A DNA stretch of 46,814 nt from Bacteroidales bacterium (GCA_017551425.1 JAFZLQ010000070.1:1-46814); one strand, 5' to 3'; shown: positions 26,651-37,497, counted from the first letter of the stretch. Notes: a model not told the origin generated them from the letters alone. A program made the numbers and translations.

Positions 26651-26651
26651 T

Positions 26652-27803
26652 ATGGACTATGACGAGCGCCTGGCATGGCTGAGAGAGCAGCATCGCCGGC
26701 TTACAGAGAAACCTAACCGCCCGATAGAAGGGAACGGCATTTACGAACGCTGGGAGAATCCGGTGCTCACCGCCGCCCATGCGCCGCTGGAGTGGCGCTA
26801 CGACCTCGACCGCAGCCGCAATCCCTATCTGATGGAACGCATCGGGGTGCATGCCGTGCTCAACGCCGGCGCCATCAAATGGAACGGCCGCTACCTTGTG
26901 GTGGCGCGCGTGGAAGGGAACGACCGCAAGTCTTTCTTCGCCGTGGCCGAAAGCCCCAACGGCGTGGACAACTTCCGATTCTGGCCTCGCCCGGTCACTC
27001 TGCCGGAGTGGGGGGAGCCTGCCACCAACGTTTACGACATGCGACTCACCGCCCATGAGGACGGGTGGATCTACGGCATCTTCTGCGTTGAGCGAAAGGA
27101 CCACGGCAACGAATCCGACCTTTCAGCGGCGACTGCCGCCGCAGGCATAGCCCGCACCATGGATTTTGTGAACTGGGAGCGCCTGCCGGACCTCAAAACC
27201 CGCAGCCAGCAGCGCAACGTGGTGCTTCATCCCGAGTTCGTGGATGGCAAATATGCCCTTTACACGCGTCCCCAGGACGGTTTTATCGACACCGGCTCAG
27301 GCGGTGGCATAGGCTGGGCCCTCATCGACGACATAACGGATGCGGAAGTCCGCGAAGAGCGTATAATCAACTGCCGCCGCTATCATACCATAAAGGAAGT
27401 GAAGAACGGGGAAGGCCCCCATCCCATCAAGACACCCAAAGGCTGGCTGCATCTCGCCCATGGAGTGAGGGGCTGCGCCAGCGGACTCCGTTACGTCCTC
27501 TATATGTATCTGACGGCCCTTGACGACCCTTCCCGCGTCATCGCCGAGCCGGGAGGCTTCTTCATGGCGCCCGAAGGATGGGAGTATGTGGGCGATGTGG
27601 GCAACGTGCTGTTCTCCAACGGCTGGATAGCTGACGACGACGGCAGGGTATTCATCTATTACGCATCGTCCGACACCCGCCTGCATGTGGCTACCTCGAC
27701 GGTTGACAGGCTGCTCGACTATTGCCTGAACACGCCTGCGGACGGCCTGCGCACGGGGCTCTCCGTGGAAACGCTCAACCGGCTCATCGACGGCAACAAA
27801 TAA
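26652..27803 (+). CDS. mgp: GH130 4-O-beta-D-mannosyl-D-glucose phosphorylase
   Basis: A 383-residue cytoplasmic enzyme without a signal peptide. The sequence follows the well-known Bacteroides mannosylglucose phosphorylase (GH130_1) closely: [114 protein letters not shown] and [20 protein letters not shown]. The aspartate in the YDMRLT stretch is at the position of the family's general acid. The enzyme splits Man-beta-1,4-Glc with phosphate to mannose 1-phosphate and glucose, saving ATP. Start at ATG 26652, one base after the GH5 stop. Its stop codon abuts the U-tract of the SRP RNA gene on the other strand. Confidence 0.95.
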   Translation: MDYDERLAWLREQHRRLTEKPNRPIEGNGIYERWENPVLTAAHAPLEWRYDLDRSRNPYLMERIGVHAVLNAGAIKWNGRYLVVARVEGNDRKSFFAVAESPNGVDNFRFWPRPVTLPEWGEPATNVYDMRLTAHEDGWIYGIFCVERKDHGNESDLSAATAAAGIARTMDFVNWERLPDLKTRSQQRNVVLHPEFVDGKYALYTRPQDGFIDTGSGGGIGWALIDDITDAEVREERIINCRRYHTIKEVKNGEGPHPIKTPKGWLHLAHGVRGCASGLRYVLYMYLTALDDPSRVIAEPGGFFMAPEGWEYVGDVGNVLFSNGWIADDDGRVFIYYASSDTRLHVATSTVDRLLDYCLNTPADGLRTGLSVETLNRLIDGNK

Positions 27804-27808
27804 AAAAA

Positions 27809-27905
27809 GGGAAAGCTCCCTGTATCGCACCGCTACAACTTCATACCCTTGCTGCGTTCCCGCCCTGGGGGAGTTTTGAAGGAGCTGGTCGTACAGGACT
27901 TTCCC
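27809..27905 (-). ncRNA. ffs: Signal recognition particle RNA (small bacterial 4.5S type)
   Basis: Read on the minus strand, the RNA begins GGGAAAGTCCTGTA and ends TACAGGGAGCTTTCCC. The two ends pair (GGGAAAG with CTTTCCC and TCCTGTA with TACAGGGA, allowing one bulge). The apical part has the diagnostic SRP domain IV: CCCAGGGCGGGAACGCAGCAAGGGTA, a GGAA tetraloop flanked by the asymmetric loop bound by Ffh. Length is about 97 nt. A T-tract follows on the minus strand (27808-27802). A TATATTTG box lies 6 nt before the 5' end. It sits between the GH130 and cdd genes. End positions are good to a few bases. Confidence 0.88.
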
Positions 27906-27910
27906 GTCGG

Positions 27911-27918
27911 CAAATATA
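27911..27918 (-). promoter_or_regulatory. -7 box (TATATTTG) of the SRP RNA gene
   Basis: Reading on the minus strand gives TATATTTG, 5-6 nt from the first base of the SRP stem, as expected for transcription starting at 27905. No clear TTTG was found 19-21 nt further upstream. The box lies between the cdd stop codon and the RNA. Confidence 0.6.
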
Positions 27919-27926
27919 AGAAAAAA

Positions 27927-28400
27927 TCAGATACTGTCGAAGATCAGGGGCAGAATATCGTCAACTCTTTCGAATTTCCAGATTTTTTTGGCCCCTACCA
28001 TGATGACGCTCATGGGCTTGCCGGCCTTGGCCTGATACTGGGCCATCACCTGGCGGCATGCGCCGCAGGGGGTTGCGGGCTCGTCGGTGAGCCTGCCGTA
28101 CAGGCCTCCTGCGAGGGCTATGCTGCGCATTTCCTTGTCCGGGTACTTGGCGCCGGCGGCGAACATGGCGGTGCGTTCGGCACAGAGGCCGGAAGGGAAG
28201 GCCGCGTTCTCCTGGTTGGCGCCGCGCACTATCTGGCCGTTGGACATGCGCACCGCCGCTCCCACGTTGAAGTGGGAGTACGGCGCGTATGAACCCTGCA
28301 TGCCTTCAATGGCGGCATGGGCGAGTTCGCGGTCTTCGGCGTTGAGCTCTTCTATGCTTGCGAACTGCTGGTAGCTTATCTTTATTTCCTGTTCTGTCAT
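27927..28400 (-). CDS. cdd: Cytidine deaminase
   Basis: A 157-residue zinc enzyme of pyrimidine salvage that deaminates cytidine and deoxycytidine to uridine and deoxyuridine. The active-site motif is CAE (Cys73, Glu75) in FPSGLCAERTAMF, with the second zinc cysteines in TPCGACRQ (Cys112, Cys115). SYAPYSHFNVGAAV (37-50) binds the ribose, typical of the homotetrameric class. Length is slightly longer than the usual about 135 residues because of an N-terminal extension. It lies 30 nt downstream of the phosphohexomutase gene in the same direction, so it may be co-transcribed with ftsE and pgm. Confidence 0.96.
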   Translation of the reverse strand: MTEQEIKISYQQFASIEELNAEDRELAHAAIEGMQGSYAPYSHFNVGAAVRMSNGQIVRGANQENAAFPSGLCAERTAMFAAGAKYPDKEMRSIALAGGLYGRLTDEPATPCGACRQVMAQYQAKAGKPMSVIMVGAKKIWKFERVDDILPLIFDSI

Positions 28401-28430
28401 TGGCTGTCAGTTTCTGTATCCTGCTGGCTT

Positions 28431-30092
28431 CTAGGCGAATTGCTCCTTGAGACGCGCGATCTTGTCGTCTGCGTCGGCGCCCTTTGCCCCGAAGTAGAAC
28501 TTGATCTTGGGCTCAGTTCCGGAAGGACGTACGGAGACCACGTCGCCCGCCTCGTCGAAGAACTGGAGTACGTTGGAAGAAGGCTGGCCGGTAAGCTCGG
28601 GTTTGAGGTAATCGACCACCCTGGTGACGGGGGAGCCCAGGAGCTCTGCCGGAGGATTGGCGCGCAGGCCTTCCATGATGGCGGCAATCTCGCGGGTGCC
28701 CTCGATGCCCTTGCGTACCAGGCTCACGAGACCCTCCTTGCGGTAGCCGTATTCGGCATAGATCTTCTGGAGCAGCTGGTACATCGAAAGGCCCTTGGAA
28801 GCGGCCCAGGCTGCGCATTCGGCCACCATCATGCAGGTGACGGGAGCGTCTTTGTCGCGCACGAACTGGCCGATGTTGAAGCCGTAGCTCTCTTCTCCGC
28901 CGCAGAGGAACTCCTCGCCGAGGGCCTCGCGTTCCTTGATGACTGCGGCGATGTATTTGAAGCCCGTAAGTACGTTATATACAGGTACGTCGAAGCTCTT
29001 GCAAATCTCTGTGATGAGCTCGGTGGTGACGATGGTCTTGACCACATACTTGCCCTTGCCCAGGGTTCCGAGCTCCTTGCGGCGGCTCAGAATGTACCAG
29101 GTGAGGATGGAGGCTGTCTGGTTGCCGTTGAGAAGCACCAGTTTGCCCTCGTCGTTGCGTACTGCTATACCCACGCGGTCTGCGTCGGGGTCGGTGCCGA
29201 TCACCAGGTCCGCGCCTGTCTGCTCGGCCTTCTCGAGCGCGAGCTTGAGGGCTGCGGGCTCCTCGGGATTGGGGGATACGCAGGTGGGGAAATCGCCGTC
29301 TGAAATGTCCTGCTCGGGAACGTGGATGACGTTCTTGAAGCCCGCGCGCCTGAGGATTTCGGGCACGAGACGTACGCCGCAGCCGTGGAGCGGGGTATAG
29401 ACTATCTTGATGTCTCCGTTGGTGGCGGCCGCCTCGGGGCTGAGGCGCAGCGACAGCAGGTCCGTCAGGTACTGCTCGTCCACGTCGGCACCCATGGATT
29501 CGATCTCGCCGCAGCGCAGGCCTGCCTCGAACTTGACCATCGAAGGGTCAGTGATCTTGGCTACCTCGGCGACGATTTCCTTATCGACGGGAGAGGTGAC
29601 CTGACCGCCGTCGGACCAGGAAACCTTGTAGCCGTTGTACTCCTTGGGATTGTGCGATGCGGTTATCATGATGCCGGCCACTGCCTTCTTGAGGCGCACG
29701 GCGTAGCTCATTTCGGGTGTGGGCCGGATGTTGTCGAAGATGAAGACGTGAATGCCGTTGGCGGAAAGCACCTGGGCCGCAATCTTGGCGAATTCCTTGC
29801 TGTTGTTGCGTGAATCATAGGAAATTACGACGCGCAGGTCGCTGCCCTCGCAGTGCTGGAGGATGTAGTTGGCGAGACCCTGGGTGGCCATGCCCACCGT
29901 ATATTTGTTCATGCGGTTGGTGCCGACTCCCATGATGCCGCGAAGGCCTCCGGTGCCGAATTCGAGGTTCTTGTAAAAAGCATCCTCAAAACCCGCCGGG
30001 TCTTCCGCGCGAAGCTTGAGGATCTGCATTTTGGTTGACTGGTCGAAATCTCCGTCGAGCCAGCTCTGGGCTTTCAGTTCGTGTGTTTTCAT
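28431..30092 (-). CDS. pgm: Phosphoglucomutase/phosphomannomutase (alpha-D-phosphohexomutase)
   Basis: A 553-residue cytoplasmic enzyme that moves phosphate between C1 and C6 of hexoses through a phosphoserine. Domain 1 has FGTGGLRGIMGVG and the phosphoserine loop TASHNP (Ser146). Domain 2 has the metal loop DPDADRVG, domain 3 the sugar-binding GEESYGF, and domain 4 the phosphate-binding RPSGTEPKIKFY. Its length and the WLDGDFD opening resemble PGM2-type enzymes. It could isomerise mannose 1-phosphate released by the GH130 phosphorylase, which lies close by, but the gene is on the opposite strand and in a different transcript, so this is only an inference. It overlaps ftsE by 4 nt. Confidence 0.93.
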   Translation of the reverse strand: MKTHELKAQSWLDGDFDQSTKMQILKLRAEDPAGFEDAFYKNLEFGTGGLRGIMGVGTNRMNKYTVGMATQGLANYILQHCEGSDLRVVISYDSRNNSKEFAKIAAQVLSANGIHVFIFDNIRPTPEMSYAVRLKKAVAGIMITASHNPKEYNGYKVSWSDGGQVTSPVDKEIVAEVAKITDPSMVKFEAGLRCGEIESMGADVDEQYLTDLLSLRLSPEAAATNGDIKIVYTPLHGCGVRLVPEILRRAGFKNVIHVPEQDISDGDFPTCVSPNPEEPAALKLALEKAEQTGADLVIGTDPDADRVGIAVRNDEGKLVLLNGNQTASILTWYILSRRKELGTLGKGKYVVKTIVTTELITEICKSFDVPVYNVLTGFKYIAAVIKEREALGEEFLCGGEESYGFNIGQFVRDKDAPVTCMMVAECAAWAASKGLSMYQLLQKIYAEYGYRKEGLVSLVRKGIEGTREIAAIMEGLRANPPAELLGSPVTRVVDYLKPELTGQPSSNVLQFFDEAGDVVSVRPSGTEPKIKFYFGAKGADADDKIARLKEQFA

Positions 30093-30766
30093 ATGGTCGT
30101 GATTTCTTTACAAGTTTCATCTTTGGTTTCGAAGACCCTTCCCGGATACCTGTCTATGATATGGCGGTTGTGGGTGACCATGACGATGGCGGTGCCCCTC
30201 TCCCTGTTTATGGATGTGAGAAGGTCCAGGATGCCCACGGCGGTTTCTGAATCCAGGTTGCCGGTGGGTTCGTCCGCGATGATGACTTCCGGCTCGTTGA
30301 GGATGGCGCGGGCGATGGCTATGCGCTGCTGCTCGCCGCCGGACAGCTGGTGGGGCATCTTGTGGGCCTTTGTCTGCATGCCCACTGCCTCGAGAACCTC
30401 GAGTATGCGTTTGTCTATTGCGTTGCGGTCTTTCCAGCCTGTGGATTTGAGGACGAATTCCAGATTTGCCTCCACGCTGCGGTCCATCAGCAGCTGGAAA
30501 TCCTGGAAAACGACTCCGAGGCGGCGGCGGAGCATGGGGATGTCCCTTTGCCTGAGGTTGCGGAGATCGAAACCGCAGACCTGCCCCTCGCCGGTGCGCA
30601 GGGGGTTTTCCGCTATGATAGTGCGGATTATGGAGGTCTTGCCGGTTCCGACTTTTCCCACGATGTAGAGCAGGTCTCCTTCCCGGACCTCCATATTGAG
30701 GCCGTAAACGACCGTATTCTCACCGCCGGTTATGTCGGCATCTTTGAAAAAGATGACATTTTTCAT
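30089..30766 (-). CDS. ftsE: Cell-division ABC ATPase FtsE
   Basis: A 225-residue ABC ATPase. Visible are Walker A GKVGTGKTS (37-45), a Q-loop VVFQDFQLL, the signature LSGGEQQRIAIARA (about 140-153), Walker B VIIADEPTGNLD and the switch histidine in VMVTHNR. Pairing with FtsX, it controls peptidoglycan amidases at the septum. No ftsX is adjacent here. Similar ATPases for lipoprotein release (LolD) share these motifs, so FtsE is chosen on overall character and length. The gene heads the minus-strand run ftsE-pgm-cdd and is divergent from the TPR gene. Confidence 0.85.
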   Translation of the reverse strand: MKNVIFFKDADITGGENTVVYGLNMEVREGDLLYIVGKVGTGKTSIIRTIIAENPLRTGEGQVCGFDLRNLRQRDIPMLRRRLGVVFQDFQLLMDRSVEANLEFVLKSTGWKDRNAIDKRILEVLEAVGMQTKAHKMPHQLSGGEQQRIAIARAILNEPEVIIADEPTGNLDSETAVGILDLLTSINRERGTAIVMVTHNRHIIDRYPGRVFETKDETCKEITTI

Positions 30767-30784
30767 AAAAAACCGTCCTTGTGC

Positions 30785-30816
30785 TCTGCAAATATAACTT
30801 ATTTTGAGTAAATTTG
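30785..30816 (+). promoter_or_regulatory. Candidate promoter of the TPR gene (TCTG-N20-TAAATTTG)
   Basis: TAAATTTG at 30809-30816 matches TAnnTTTG, and TCTG at 30785-30788 stands in the -33 position with a 20-nt spacer (one mismatch). Transcription would start near 30823, about 15 nt before the ATG. Confidence 0.55.
30789..30796 (-). promoter_or_regulatory. Candidate -7 box (TATATTTG) for ftsE-pgm-cdd
   Basis: On the minus strand TATATTTG lies 22 nt before the ftsE ATG. Its -33 partner is not clear. It overlaps the spacer of the divergent promoter of the TPR gene, so the two may compete. Confidence 0.5.
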
Positions 30817-30837
30817 TAAGTTAAAACAGTAATTTTT

Positions 30838-33780
30838 ATGCGAGTGAGACTTTTAATGGCTGCCGTATTGCTGTCGCTTACGGTTTATGCGGCGCCTGAC
30901 GAGCGCACGGAGATTTACCGCCAGGCGGTCAATCTGTACAATCACGGCATGTATGAGCGTGCCGCCACGCTGCTCGACAAAATCCCCGGAGACCCGATGT
31001 CGGACGGTTACGCCCTGCTTTGTGCCATAAAGATGCAGAGCCCCGGCTTCGAAAAGCGCCTTGCCCAATACGAGAAGGACTGGCGCAAGTCCAGCATTTC
31101 CAACCTCATAGACTACGAATACGCCCTCGTGCTGTTCGACCGCGGCCGCTATCCGGAAGCGGCGGACCGCTTTGCCAACGTGGAGCGCAAATACCTGGAC
31201 GAATCCACATGGCAGGAGCTTGCGTTCAAGAAGGGTTACGCCTTCTTCAACCGCGGCCTCTATTCGGAGGCGAGGCCCCAGTTCTATGAGGTCGAAGCCC
31301 TTCCCATGTCGGACTACAAGGCCCCTGCGCGCTATGCCCTCGGCTACATGTCCTACTGCGAAAAGGATTTCCCCGTCGCCCAGAAATGGTTCGAGCTGGC
31401 CGGAACGGACCCTCGCTTTGAAGAACTGTCCAGGTTCTACCTCGTGGACTGCCACTTCATGCAGAAGGACTATGACTATACCATAGAGAACGGCACCGCC
31501 ATCTATGCCAACGAGCCCGGAGTACGCCAGGCGCACCTTGCCAGGATAATCTCCGAGTCCTACCTCGTCAAGGGGGACAGCCAGAAGGCCAAGGAATACT
31601 ATTCCGCCACATCCAAGGAGAACATGGGCCGTTCGGACCACTTCTACGCCGGTTCCGTGCTTTACGCGGTGGATGACTTCAAGGGCGCCATCTCCCACTT
31701 CAACCAGATGACGGACCGCACGGACTCCATCGGCCAGATCGCCAACTACCAACTGGCCAACGCCTACCTTCACACCGGCAACAACGTCGGGGCCATGCGC
31801 GCCTTCAAGGACGCCTCCGAGGCTGCCTGGAACGGCGTTATGCAGGAGGATGCTCTCTTCAATTACGCCAAGCTGGCCTTCGACCTCAACAAAGACACCG
31901 CCCCGTTCACACGTTACATAGAAACGTACAACACTTCCCGCAGGGGCGACGAGATCTACAACTACATGGCCCTCGCCTCGCTGTACGACCGCGACTATGC
32001 AGGAGCCGTCGAGGCCTACGACAAGATAGACGAACTCGACGCCGGCCAGCAGAGCAACTACATCAAGGCATACTACCTGCGCGGCGAGCAGCTCATCTCC
32101 AGCGGTTCCTATACGGACGCCATCCCTTGCCTGCGTGCGGCGGCATACTATCTGCCCAAGCAGGATCCCCTCGGCCAGATGGCCCGCTACTGGCAGGCGG
32201 AGGCGTGCTACCGCAGCGAGAACTACACCGAGGCCGCAAGGCTTTTCGCAGACCTCTACAACATTTCCGCCCTGGAGGGCATGACTGAAGGCGAGCTGCT
32301 GGCATACAACACCGCGTACTCGCACATGAAGGCCCAGGAGTACAAGCAGGCCATCCGCTGGTTCGACATTTATCTCTCCGAGGGAGACGCCACATGCCGC
32401 AAAGACGCCATAGTGCGCCGTGGCGACTGCTACTTCGCAGCCCATGACTACGCCGGCGCAATCCCCGCTTACCGCGCCGCCATCAAGGAGATTCCTGTGA
32501 AGGAAGACATCTATCCCTACAGCCAGCTGGCCCTTTCCTACGGCCTGTCCGGAGACAAGAACGCCAAGGCCGACGTGCTCGCATACGTCCTCCATGCGGA
32601 TCCCACAACTCCCATGTACGCGGAAGGCCTGTATGAGCTCGGCCGCGCCAACATGGACATTTCGGACAACACCAAGGCCCTCGAGGCCTTCACCATACTG
32701 CGGGACAACGCGGCGGACCGCGAGACCCGCGCCAAGGCCCTCATCGGCATAGGCATGGTGAGCCGCAACACCCACGACTACAGCACGGCCCTCGCTTCCT
32801 ACAAGGAGGTGGTGGAACTTCTGCCCGGCACGGAGACCGCGGAAGACGCCCTCTTCGCCATCGAAAGCATTTACCAGACCATAGGCGAGCCTGAGAAGTA
32901 CCTGGAGTACATCGAATCCAACAACCTCGCCGCAGACAAGTCGGATTCGGACAAGGAGCAGCTGTACTTCAACGCCGCCGAGCAGGTCTATCTGTCCGGC
33001 AACTACGTGCAGGCCGCATCTTCGCTCCAGAAGTATCTTGATACCTATCCTTACGGGGCGCACCGCACCAACGCCCTCTTCTACCTGGCGGAGACCTACA
33101 ACGCCCTCGGCAGCAAGGAGAAGGCATGCGACCTCTACGAAAAGGTAATCTCCGCATCGGACGCCGGCTCGTTCGCCGAGTCCTCGATGCTTCAGCTCGC
33201 TGATCTGTCGTACGGCCTCGAGCGTTACCTCAAGGCATACTCGGCATACAAAGACCTCCGCGACCACGCCGTCATGGAGCCCAACCGCCGCGCCGCCGTG
33301 TTCGGCATGATGCGTTCCGCGTTCCGCGCCCGCAGCTGGGAAGACGCCGCCGCCGCAAGCGACGCCGTCGCCGCCCTGTCCGGCCTCTCGGTGGACGAAA
33401 AACGCGAGTGCAACTACGTGAAGGCCAAGTCCTACATGGCTACGAGCCGCCGCGACGAGGCACTCGAGATCTTCAAGACCCTCTCTTCCCAGCCCGCCAC
33501 GGACGAAGGCGCCGAGGCCCGCTACATCCTCATCCAGGATGCCTTCGACCGCGCAGACTACTCGGCGGTGCAGCAGGGTGTCTTCGACTTCTCAGACAAG
33601 TCCGGCGGCCAGAACTACTGGCTCGCAAGGGCGTACATCACTCTTGCCGACACCTTCCTCCAGCTGGGCAAGACCGAGCAGGCCAAGGCCACGCTCGAGA
33701 GCATCAGGGACGGTTACACCCCTGAAAGGCCCGACGACGACATCCAGGACCTCGTCAGCGCAAGACTCTATAAACTTTAG
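30838..33780 (+). CDS. Long periplasmic tetratricopeptide-repeat protein
   Basis: A 980-residue exported protein: the signal peptide MRVRLLMAAVLLSLTVYAA ends without a lipobox. Almost the whole mature chain consists of TPR-like helical pairs: YNHGMYERAATLLDKIP, LFDRGRYPEAADRFANVE, AVDDFKGAISHFNQM, YRSENYTEAARLFADL, MKAQEYKQAIRWFDIY, AAHDYAGAIPAYRAAI, TRRDEALEIFKTL and others, about 20 units. TPRs bind protein partners, so this is a large scaffold in the periplasm. The next gene, 14 nt downstream, encodes a beta-barrel protein, then gyrB. The TPR/barrel pair may form an envelope complex; function is unknown. Its antisense strand carries a long open frame that is an artefact of GC bias. Confidence 0.85.
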   Translation: MRVRLLMAAVLLSLTVYAAPDERTEIYRQAVNLYNHGMYERAATLLDKIPGDPMSDGYALLCAIKMQSPGFEKRLAQYEKDWRKSSISNLIDYEYALVLFDRGRYPEAADRFANVERKYLDESTWQELAFKKGYAFFNRGLYSEARPQFYEVEALPMSDYKAPARYALGYMSYCEKDFPVAQKWFELAGTDPRFEELSRFYLVDCHFMQKDYDYTIENGTAIYANEPGVRQAHLARIISESYLVKGDSQKAKEYYSATSKENMGRSDHFYAGSVLYAVDDFKGAISHFNQMTDRTDSIGQIANYQLANAYLHTGNNVGAMRAFKDASEAAWNGVMQEDALFNYAKLAFDLNKDTAPFTRYIETYNTSRRGDEIYNYMALASLYDRDYAGAVEAYDKIDELDAGQQSNYIKAYYLRGEQLISSGSYTDAIPCLRAAAYYLPKQDPLGQMARYWQAEACYRSENYTEAARLFADLYNISALEGMTEGELLAYNTAYSHMKAQEYKQAIRWFDIYLSEGDATCRKDAIVRRGDCYFAAHDYAGAIPAYRAAIKEIPVKEDIYPYSQLALSYGLSGDKNAKADVLAYVLHADPTTPMYAEGLYELGRANMDISDNTKALEAFTILRDNAADRETRAKALIGIGMVSRNTHDYSTALASYKEVVELLPGTETAEDALFAIESIYQTIGEPEKYLEYIESNNLAADKSDSDKEQLYFNAAEQVYLSGNYVQAASSLQKYLDTYPYGAHRTNALFYLAETYNALGSKEKACDLYEKVISASDAGSFAESSMLQLADLSYGLERYLKAYSAYKDLRDHAVMEPNRRAAVFGMMRSAFRARSWEDAAAASDAVAALSGLSVDEKRECNYVKAKSYMATSRRDEALEIFKTLSSQPATDEGAEARYILIQDAFDRADYSAVQQGVFDFSDKSGGQNYWLARAYITLADTFLQLGKTEQAKATLESIRDGYTPERPDDDIQDLVSARLYKL

Positions 33781-33794
33781 CACATCGTCCGAAT

Positions 33795-35384
33795 ATGAAA
33801 AGAATAATCATATCGATTGCCGCTGCGCTGGCCTGCGTGGGCCTTTCGGCGCAGAACCTCAATCCGGAGGTACAGGTTACCAACGAGTACCAGACCCGTC
33901 TGGACGACGTGTCCAAGCAGGGGCCCGAGATGGTAATCCCCGATTCGCTCCTGCGTTTCGACTACCACTTCGACTATTCGGTATTCGACTCCCCGTACAA
34001 AGGTTCGTACGAGTTCTCCCCGTACTCCGTAACGATCGTTCCCGACCCCAAGCCTTACGACGGCCGCAAGCTCTATCTGAGCGGCGGCGCCGGATATACC
34101 CTTCGTCCCGAACTCGATGCCGTATGGTCGGCGATAGACCGCAAGCGCTTCGCCCTCAATGTGTTCGGCTCCGCCAAGGGCTTCCTCGGGCAGTACCGCG
34201 ACGTGCTCCCCGGGAGCTTCTACCTTGGTAAGAATAACATGTACGACGGCTGGGACTTCCGTACCGCGGCGGGCCTCGATACCCGCTTCAACCTCGGCAA
34301 GGTGGGTTTCCACGCCGAGCTCGGCTATGACGGCATTTACACCGGCCACGAGGTTTATCACCGCGCCAACTGCCACGCACCGTACGTGCAGCTGCGCTTC
34401 GGATACGATACCGAGGCGATGTTCGCCTTCGCCGGAGGTGCGGAATACCGCTATGTTTACGACTGGATCAACGGCCTCGAACCCGTTCATGACCACGAAG
34501 TCAAGGCTGACGTAACCGTTTCCGCACGTCCCAGGGACGACTACCGCATCAATACGGACATCACCTTCGTCGCCAACGCATTCTATACGGCAGGCAACAT
34601 CCGTCCCCACGCCATCTTCCAGCTCGGCGTGTTCGACATAGACGCCGGCCTCCGTCTCGGCTGGGTGGCGGACCAGTTCACCGCTCACCCCGACATCACC
34701 GCCAAGGTGCACCTCCTCAACGACTACCTGCAAATTTATGCGGGTGCCGTCGGCCAGGACCATTACACCATGTACTGGCAGTACAAGAACAACGCACATC
34801 ACTACTACGTCAGCTATTCCGCCCCCCGTGCGGTCAAGGAGCTCGCAGACCTCTACCTCGGCGTTGACGGCCATGCGGACTTCGGCCTCCAGTACGATGT
34901 CAAGGCCGGCTACCGCTTCCTCCAGGACGCCCCGTTCTGGTCTATCGACGACAGGGGACTCGAGAGCCTGTCGTTCCAGGAATGCGGCATGTTCCACGCA
35001 GACCTCGCCCTCAGCTGGGCCTCCGAGCGCTTCAACCTGGACGGCAACGTGCACCTCGTGAAGATTCCGGAGGAGCTCCCGGCAGACGTGTTCGAGCCCG
35101 CGCTCGTCCACGGTACCCTCAAGGGCGGATACAACTGGAAGAAGCGCATTTACGCGGGCCTTTCCGTAGATATGGCCACGGACCGCAAGTCCAACCCCGG
35201 AGTTGCCGGATCCCCCCAGATTCCCGGTTACGTGAACGTAGGCGTCTGGGGCGAGTACCGCTACAGCAAGCGCCTGAGCTTCTGGCTCAAGGGAGACAAC
35301 CTCCTCAACCACGACGTGCGCATCACCCCGCTTTACAGCGAGGCGGGCCCTTCGGTAATAGTCGGCGCCACTTTCAGCCTTTAA
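33795..35384 (+). CDS. Outer-membrane beta-barrel protein (TonB-receptor-like, no plug)
   Basis: A 529-residue exported protein: signal peptide MKRIIISIAAALACVGLSAQ followed by NLNPEVQVTNEYQ. The chain alternates amphipathic strands with aromatic girdle residues (KLYLSGGAGYTLRPELDAVW, HAIFQLGVFDIDAGLRLGW, YAGLSVDMATDRKS, VNVGVWGEYRYSKRLSFWL) and ends in VIVGATFSL, a barrel-closing strand. The end resembles that of TonB-dependent receptors (KGDNLLNHDV), but there is no plug domain or TonB box. It follows the TPR gene by 14 nt and precedes gyrB by 24 nt. A TPR-plus-barrel pair in front of gyrB is plausible as a conserved arrangement in the order; its role is not known. Confidence 0.78.
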   Translation: MKRIIISIAAALACVGLSAQNLNPEVQVTNEYQTRLDDVSKQGPEMVIPDSLLRFDYHFDYSVFDSPYKGSYEFSPYSVTIVPDPKPYDGRKLYLSGGAGYTLRPELDAVWSAIDRKRFALNVFGSAKGFLGQYRDVLPGSFYLGKNNMYDGWDFRTAAGLDTRFNLGKVGFHAELGYDGIYTGHEVYHRANCHAPYVQLRFGYDTEAMFAFAGGAEYRYVYDWINGLEPVHDHEVKADVTVSARPRDDYRINTDITFVANAFYTAGNIRPHAIFQLGVFDIDAGLRLGWVADQFTAHPDITAKVHLLNDYLQIYAGAVGQDHYTMYWQYKNNAHHYYVSYSAPRAVKELADLYLGVDGHADFGLQYDVKAGYRFLQDAPFWSIDDRGLESLSFQECGMFHADLALSWASERFNLDGNVHLVKIPEELPADVFEPALVHGTLKGGYNWKKRIYAGLSVDMATDRKSNPGVAGSPQIPGYVNVGVWGEYRYSKRLSFWLKGDNLLNHDVRITPLYSEAGPSVIVGATFSL

Positions 35385-35390
35385 CGATAA

Positions 35391-37418
<2,028 letters not shown>

Positions 37419-37472
37419 TGTCATCCTGAACGAAGTGAAGGATCTGGATTCTTCGCTGCGCTCAGAATGACA
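37419..37472. repeat. REP-like palindromic element after gyrB
   Basis: A 54-nt near-perfect hairpin starting with TGTCATCCTGAACGAAGTGA and ending GCTCAGAATGACA. The arms pair along almost the whole length around a short central loop. It begins the base after the gyrB stop. This kind of TCATTCTGA-CGAAGTGAAGAATCT palindrome is a recurrent intergenic repeat in many genomes. It may act as an mRNA 3' end structure, but no T-tract follows. Confidence 0.85.
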
Positions 37473-37497
37473 GGAGGGCATGACGACAATCTTTCGT

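Noticed and set aside
26637..26651. An ATG five codons upstream of the GH130 start
   Set aside because: It lies within the GH5 coding end; the family N-terminus matches the start at 26652.
30853..33267. An 804-codon open frame on the minus strand opposite the TPR gene
   Set aside because: The opposite strand encodes a signal peptide and regular TPR units; the antisense frame has a low-complexity, Val/Gly/Leu-rich translation with no domain. Long antisense frames are common at this GC content.
37480..37497. An upstream ATG for the oxoamine synthase with an AGGAGG-like sequence
   Set aside because: AGGAGG at 37472-37477 is only 2 nt from that ATG, too close for a ribosome site, and partly belongs to the repeat; family alignment favours MLDIFDRIE as start.
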